Assembly (NCBI GenBank): GCA_021325175.1 | Contig: JAJPHS010000041.1 | Coordinates: 1-55,790 of the forward strand | Origin: Terriglobia bacterium | GTDB lineage: Bacteria; Acidobacteriota; Terriglobia; Bryobacterales; Bryobacteraceae | Reading direction: 5' to 3' | Length of the DNA stretch: 55,790 nt | Shown: one piece after another, positions 53,210 to 55,790 of the stretch | Layout of the letters: every line of letters begins with the position of its first letter | How positions within the stretch are numbered: position 1 is the first letter of the stretch | Made by a program: the position numbers and the translations under genes | Notes under the pieces: generated by a model | Databases searched by the model: none | Told to the model about the DNA's origin: nothing | What the model saw: only the letters and a program-made list of their open reading frames with translations

Positions 53210-55549
53210 TTACGCCAGGTCGAATTTCTCGTGATGCAGCAGCGGATCGCTCTTCACCAGCACCGGACGCCGCAGCACCTCTTCGAGCTCCTCCAGGTAC
53301 TTGTTCTGATGCGATTTTAGGACTTTCGCCACATCCGGATGAACGCGCAGCATCACGTCCTTTCCTTCGATGCTCCCGGCGACTTTGCGGGCTTCGGTGA
53401 GAATCTCGCTCACCACGGTCTGGACGCTCTTGATGTATCCGGCGCCGTCGCAGTACGGGCATGGCGAGCACAGCGTCCGTTCGAGCGACTGCTTGACGCG
53501 CTTGCGCGTGATCGCCACCAGGCCGAAATCGTTAAACTGAAGGATCTTGTATGGCGCCCGGTCGGCGCGCATGGCTTCTTCCAGCGCCTGCATGACCTTC
53601 TGCCGGTTCTTGCGCTCATCCATGTCGATGAAATCGATCACGATGATGCCGCCCAGGTCGCGCAGCCGCATCTGCCGCACGATCTCCTTGATCGCCTCCA
53701 TGTTGGTTTTGACGATCGTGTCTTCCAGGCGATTGGTCTTGCCGACGTACTTGCCGGTGTTGACGTCGATCGCCACCAGCGCCTCGGTCTGATTGATGAC
53801 AATAAAGCCGCCCGACTTCAGCCAGACCTTGGGACGCAGCGCCTTTTCAAGCTCGGCCGTGACGTTGAAGGCGTCAAAGATCGGGGCGTCGCGCGTGTAC
53901 AGCTTCACTTTGCCGACCAGCGCCGGCTGGAAGCGCTCGACAAAGCGCAGCACGCTTTCGTAGGTGTCTTCGTTGTCGATCCAGATGGCTTTGAAGCTGT
54001 CGGCGAGCTGATCGCGCAGAATGCGCTGCACAATATCGAGATCATGATGCAGCAGCACCGGCGCCGGTTTTCTTTCGGCTTTCGCCTTGATATCCTGCCA
54101 GAGGTTGTAGAGAAACGCCATATCGGCGGCGATCTCTTCCTCACTGCGGCCTTCGGCCGCGGTGCGCGTGATAAACCCGCCGGCGGGACCGGGACGGCGC
54201 GCCTGCAAAATGCGCTTCAGGCGAAGGCGTTCTTCGTCGCTGGAAATTTTTCGCGAGACGCCCATGTGCTCGAGCGTCGGCATGTAGACGACATAGCGTC
54301 CGGGCAGCGCGATGTGTGAGGTGATTCGCGCCCCTTTCTGCCCCAGCGGCTCCTTGGCGACCTGAACGATGATCTCCTGCCCTTCCTTGAGCATGTCGGA
54401 GATGGAAATTTGCTGGCCCTGTGGCCGCGTCACCGTGCGCTCGGTGGCCGGACGCGGCTCGCGGGTGTGTTCGCGGCCGCCTTCCCCGCCGCGCATCCGC
54501 CGCCGCATTCTTCGCGAAACCCGATGCGGATAGCGCCCGCCGCGCTCGCGCACTTCGGCGGCGCCGCTTTCCGGCTCCGCTTCGGCCGGCCGGTCCGCGC
54601 CCGATTCCTCGGTTTCCTCAACCAGCTCTTCCGCCCCTTCGGTATGGCTAAGGATCATTTCCTGAATATCGCGGTCCTCTTCCTCATCGAGCAGTGGCGC
54701 GACGGCGGGCGCAATTTCCATTTCCGCTTCTTCGATGTGCTCGGCTTCCTCCGCCGCGGGCGCCGGACCCTCGCCGAGCACCACCTCGCGCGCCTCATGC
54801 GCCGGAGCGTCGGGTAAAGCATTCTCCGGCGGATAGTGCAGCGGCTCGTCGAACTCGGTCTCGACCGTTTCCTCGGCGTCCTCGGCAGCGATCTCGGCTT
54901 GCTCCGCCGTGCCGTTCACGGCTAGCGATTGCGGCGCGGTTTCCGGCTGCGGCCTTGCGGCGCCCTGATACTTGGCAAGCGATTCGCCCGGCAGAATCAA
55001 AGGAACCGACTCCTCCCCGGCCGGCTCGGCTTGCGGTTCCGTTTCGACGTCCGCAGCCGGGGTTTGAACATCGGAGGGCGCGCCTTCCGGGGCATATTTT
55101 GATTCCGGGAATCCGCGCCCGCGATTTCTTCGGCGGCGCGAGCGCCGGCCGCGGCGATCGCCGCGATCATCACGCCCCTGCTCCGGACGTTCGGATGCCT
55201 GCGGCGGCGCTTCCCCCGGCGGCGCCTGGACCGGTTCGGCCCCCTGCGCCGGCGGCGGGGGACGCCGTTCGCGTTCGCGCGGCGGGCGCTCTTCGCCGGT
55301 TACCCGGTCGATGTCCTCATGCTCTTCCAGAAAGTCCGAAACGTAGAGAAACGTGTCGCGCTCCAGACCCAGATCGACAAATGCCGATTGCATGCCCGGC
55401 AGCACCCGCGTGACGCGTCCTTTGTGGATGCTGCCGGCGAGCGAATACTCATTGGCGCGCTGGAAATAAACTTCGACGAGCTGATCGTCCTCGATCAGCG
55501 CCACGCGCGTCTCGTGCCGGTTGGACGAGATCACCAGTTCCTTGCTCAT
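53210..55549 (-). CDS. rng: ribonuclease G/E with large insertion in the S1 domain
   Basis: A 779-residue endoribonuclease for rRNA and mRNA processing. Residues 1-77 begin the protein and S1 domain (SIHKGRVTRVLPGMQSAFVD). A low-complexity stretch of about 300 residues (78-378) interrupts it: Pro-rich with an Arg-rich block (131-145), then acidic, then a second Arg-rich block (343-363). The S1 domain resumes at ISISDMLKEGQEIIVQV. The catalytic domain follows, with VAIDVNTG and IDFIDMDE carrying the metal-binding Asp residues, and CSPCPYCDG forming the zinc link. GGAGGG five bases upstream fixes the ATG. Catalytic residues look intact. Confidence 0.95.
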   Translation of the reverse strand: MSKELVISSNRHETRVALIEDDQLVEVYFQRANEYSLAGSIHKGRVTRVLPGMQSAFVDLGLERDTFLYVSDFLEEHEDIDRVTGEERPPRERERRPPPPAQGAEPVQAPPGEAPPQASERPEQGRDDRGDRRGRRSRRRRNRGRGFPESKYAPEGAPSDVQTPAADVETEPQAEPAGEESVPLILPGESLAKYQGAARPQPETAPQSLAVNGTAEQAEIAAEDAEETVETEFDEPLHYPPENALPDAPAHEAREVVLGEGPAPAAEEAEHIEEAEMEIAPAVAPLLDEEEDRDIQEMILSHTEGAEELVEETEESGADRPAEAEPESGAAEVRERGGRYPHRVSRRMRRRMRGGEGGREHTREPRPATERTVTRPQGQQISISDMLKEGQEIIVQVAKEPLGQKGARITSHIALPGRYVVYMPTLEHMGVSRKISSDEERLRLKRILQARRPGPAGGFITRTAAEGRSEEEIAADMAFLYNLWQDIKAKAERKPAPVLLHHDLDIVQRILRDQLADSFKAIWIDNEDTYESVLRFVERFQPALVGKVKLYTRDAPIFDAFNVTAELEKALRPKVWLKSGGFIVINQTEALVAIDVNTGKYVGKTNRLEDTIVKTNMEAIKEIVRQMRLRDLGGIIVIDFIDMDERKNRQKVMQALEEAMRADRAPYKILQFNDFGLVAITRKRVKQSLERTLCSPCPYCDGAGYIKSVQTVVSEILTEARKVAGSIEGKDVMLRVHPDVAKVLKSHQNKYLEELEEVLRRPVLVKSDPLLHHEKFDLA

Positions 55550-55790
55550 ATCACCCTCCCTCAGCGGGGGCCTGACGCTCAGGAGGCGCGCGGTGATAAA
55601 GAAGCGGCTCGGATGAATCTCTGGCCGTCGGGCGGAGCCTGCCTCTTCATGCAGCTTCGGCTGCCATACACCCGGCTGTACCGCCAGCCCGGCCAGTCGT
55701 TAAGAAGATCGCATCACGGAAGGGTTAACTCAGATTCAAACGACGCGCCGCCATCGGCTCTGCGCTCTCTTCCATTCCACGGCTTCTTAA
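55550..55790 (-). other. 5' leader region of rng
   Basis: 241 bp with no credible gene of 60 codons or more. On the minus strand it can form several small hairpins, including GCAGC-CGAA-GCTGC near 55653-55666 and CCTGA/TCAGG with loop GCG at 55571-55583, and contains a few very short open frames. The ribosome-binding site of rng lies at its end. RNase E mRNAs are autoregulated through their leader in E. coli, so a regulatory leader is possible but unproven. Confidence 0.35.

Overview
The window reads as chromosomal DNA of a GC-rich Gram-negative bacterium. Gene content points to an acidobacterium of the Bryobacterales/Solibacter type. That placement is an inference from the mix of signal-peptide S9 and CocE peptidases/hydrolases, exosortase-type sorting signals (IPTL-CTERM and PEP-CTERM), a YncE/phosphoesterase fusion, GH57 and a large RNase G/E; no rRNA or other phylogenetic marker was compared. 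I see no IS element, phage gene, CRISPR array, rRNA or tRNA. Coding density is high, and many neighbours share ATGA, GTGA or TTGA stop/start overlaps, so translational coupling is common.

Layout. Positions 1-10.3 kb are all on the plus strand: an RsbRD-like sensory protein, an HtrA protease, a GT4 glycosyltransferase coupled to a molybdate-binding protein (modA), a zinc-ribbon protein, NAD synthetase (nadE), a secreted YncE/phosphoesterase and a GH57 glycosidase. 10.3-12.2 kb (minus) is a compact sorting locus: an exosortase H-associated membrane protein, exosortase H and an IPTL-CTERM substrate. 12.45-12.97 kb (minus) is a peroxiredoxin whose active-site codon is TGA and is followed by a bacterial SECIS-like hairpin, so I call it a selenoprotein. 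13.0-15.7 kb (plus) has a signal-peptide methyltransferase, a NarL-type histidine kinase and a propeller lipoprotein. 15.7-19.2 kb (minus) has an S9 peptidase, an MlaF-like ATPase and mobA. 19.2-21.9 kb holds three peptidoglycan enzymes, followed by a DUF4136 protein, uvrA, a deoxyhypusine-synthase-like protein coupled to a CPBP protease, thrB, an oxidoreductase, a MauE-thioredoxin fusion and an alpha/beta hydrolase.

31.5-35.8 kb (minus) groups UDP-sulfoquinovose synthase (sqdB), a GT39-type transferase and a GT21/HpnI-type lipid glycosyltransferase, a candidate glycolipid cluster. After ispG, an amino acid permease and a LarA-like protein, almost everything from 40 to 55.5 kb is on the minus strand. 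In order of transcription this run is rng (with a ~300-residue insertion in the S1 domain), rbfA, hemE, hemG, valS, nadC, birA, coaX, an unknown protein, a CocE hydrolase and a GT-C membrane protein. It covers translation, RNA processing, haem and cofactor supply (NAD, biotin, CoA). A single plus-strand PEP-CTERM gene splits it between nadC and birA.

The two items most worth following are the selenocysteine peroxiredoxin with its hairpin and the self-contained exosortase H locus. Next come the sulfoquinovose/glycolipid cluster and the rebuilt RNase G/E.
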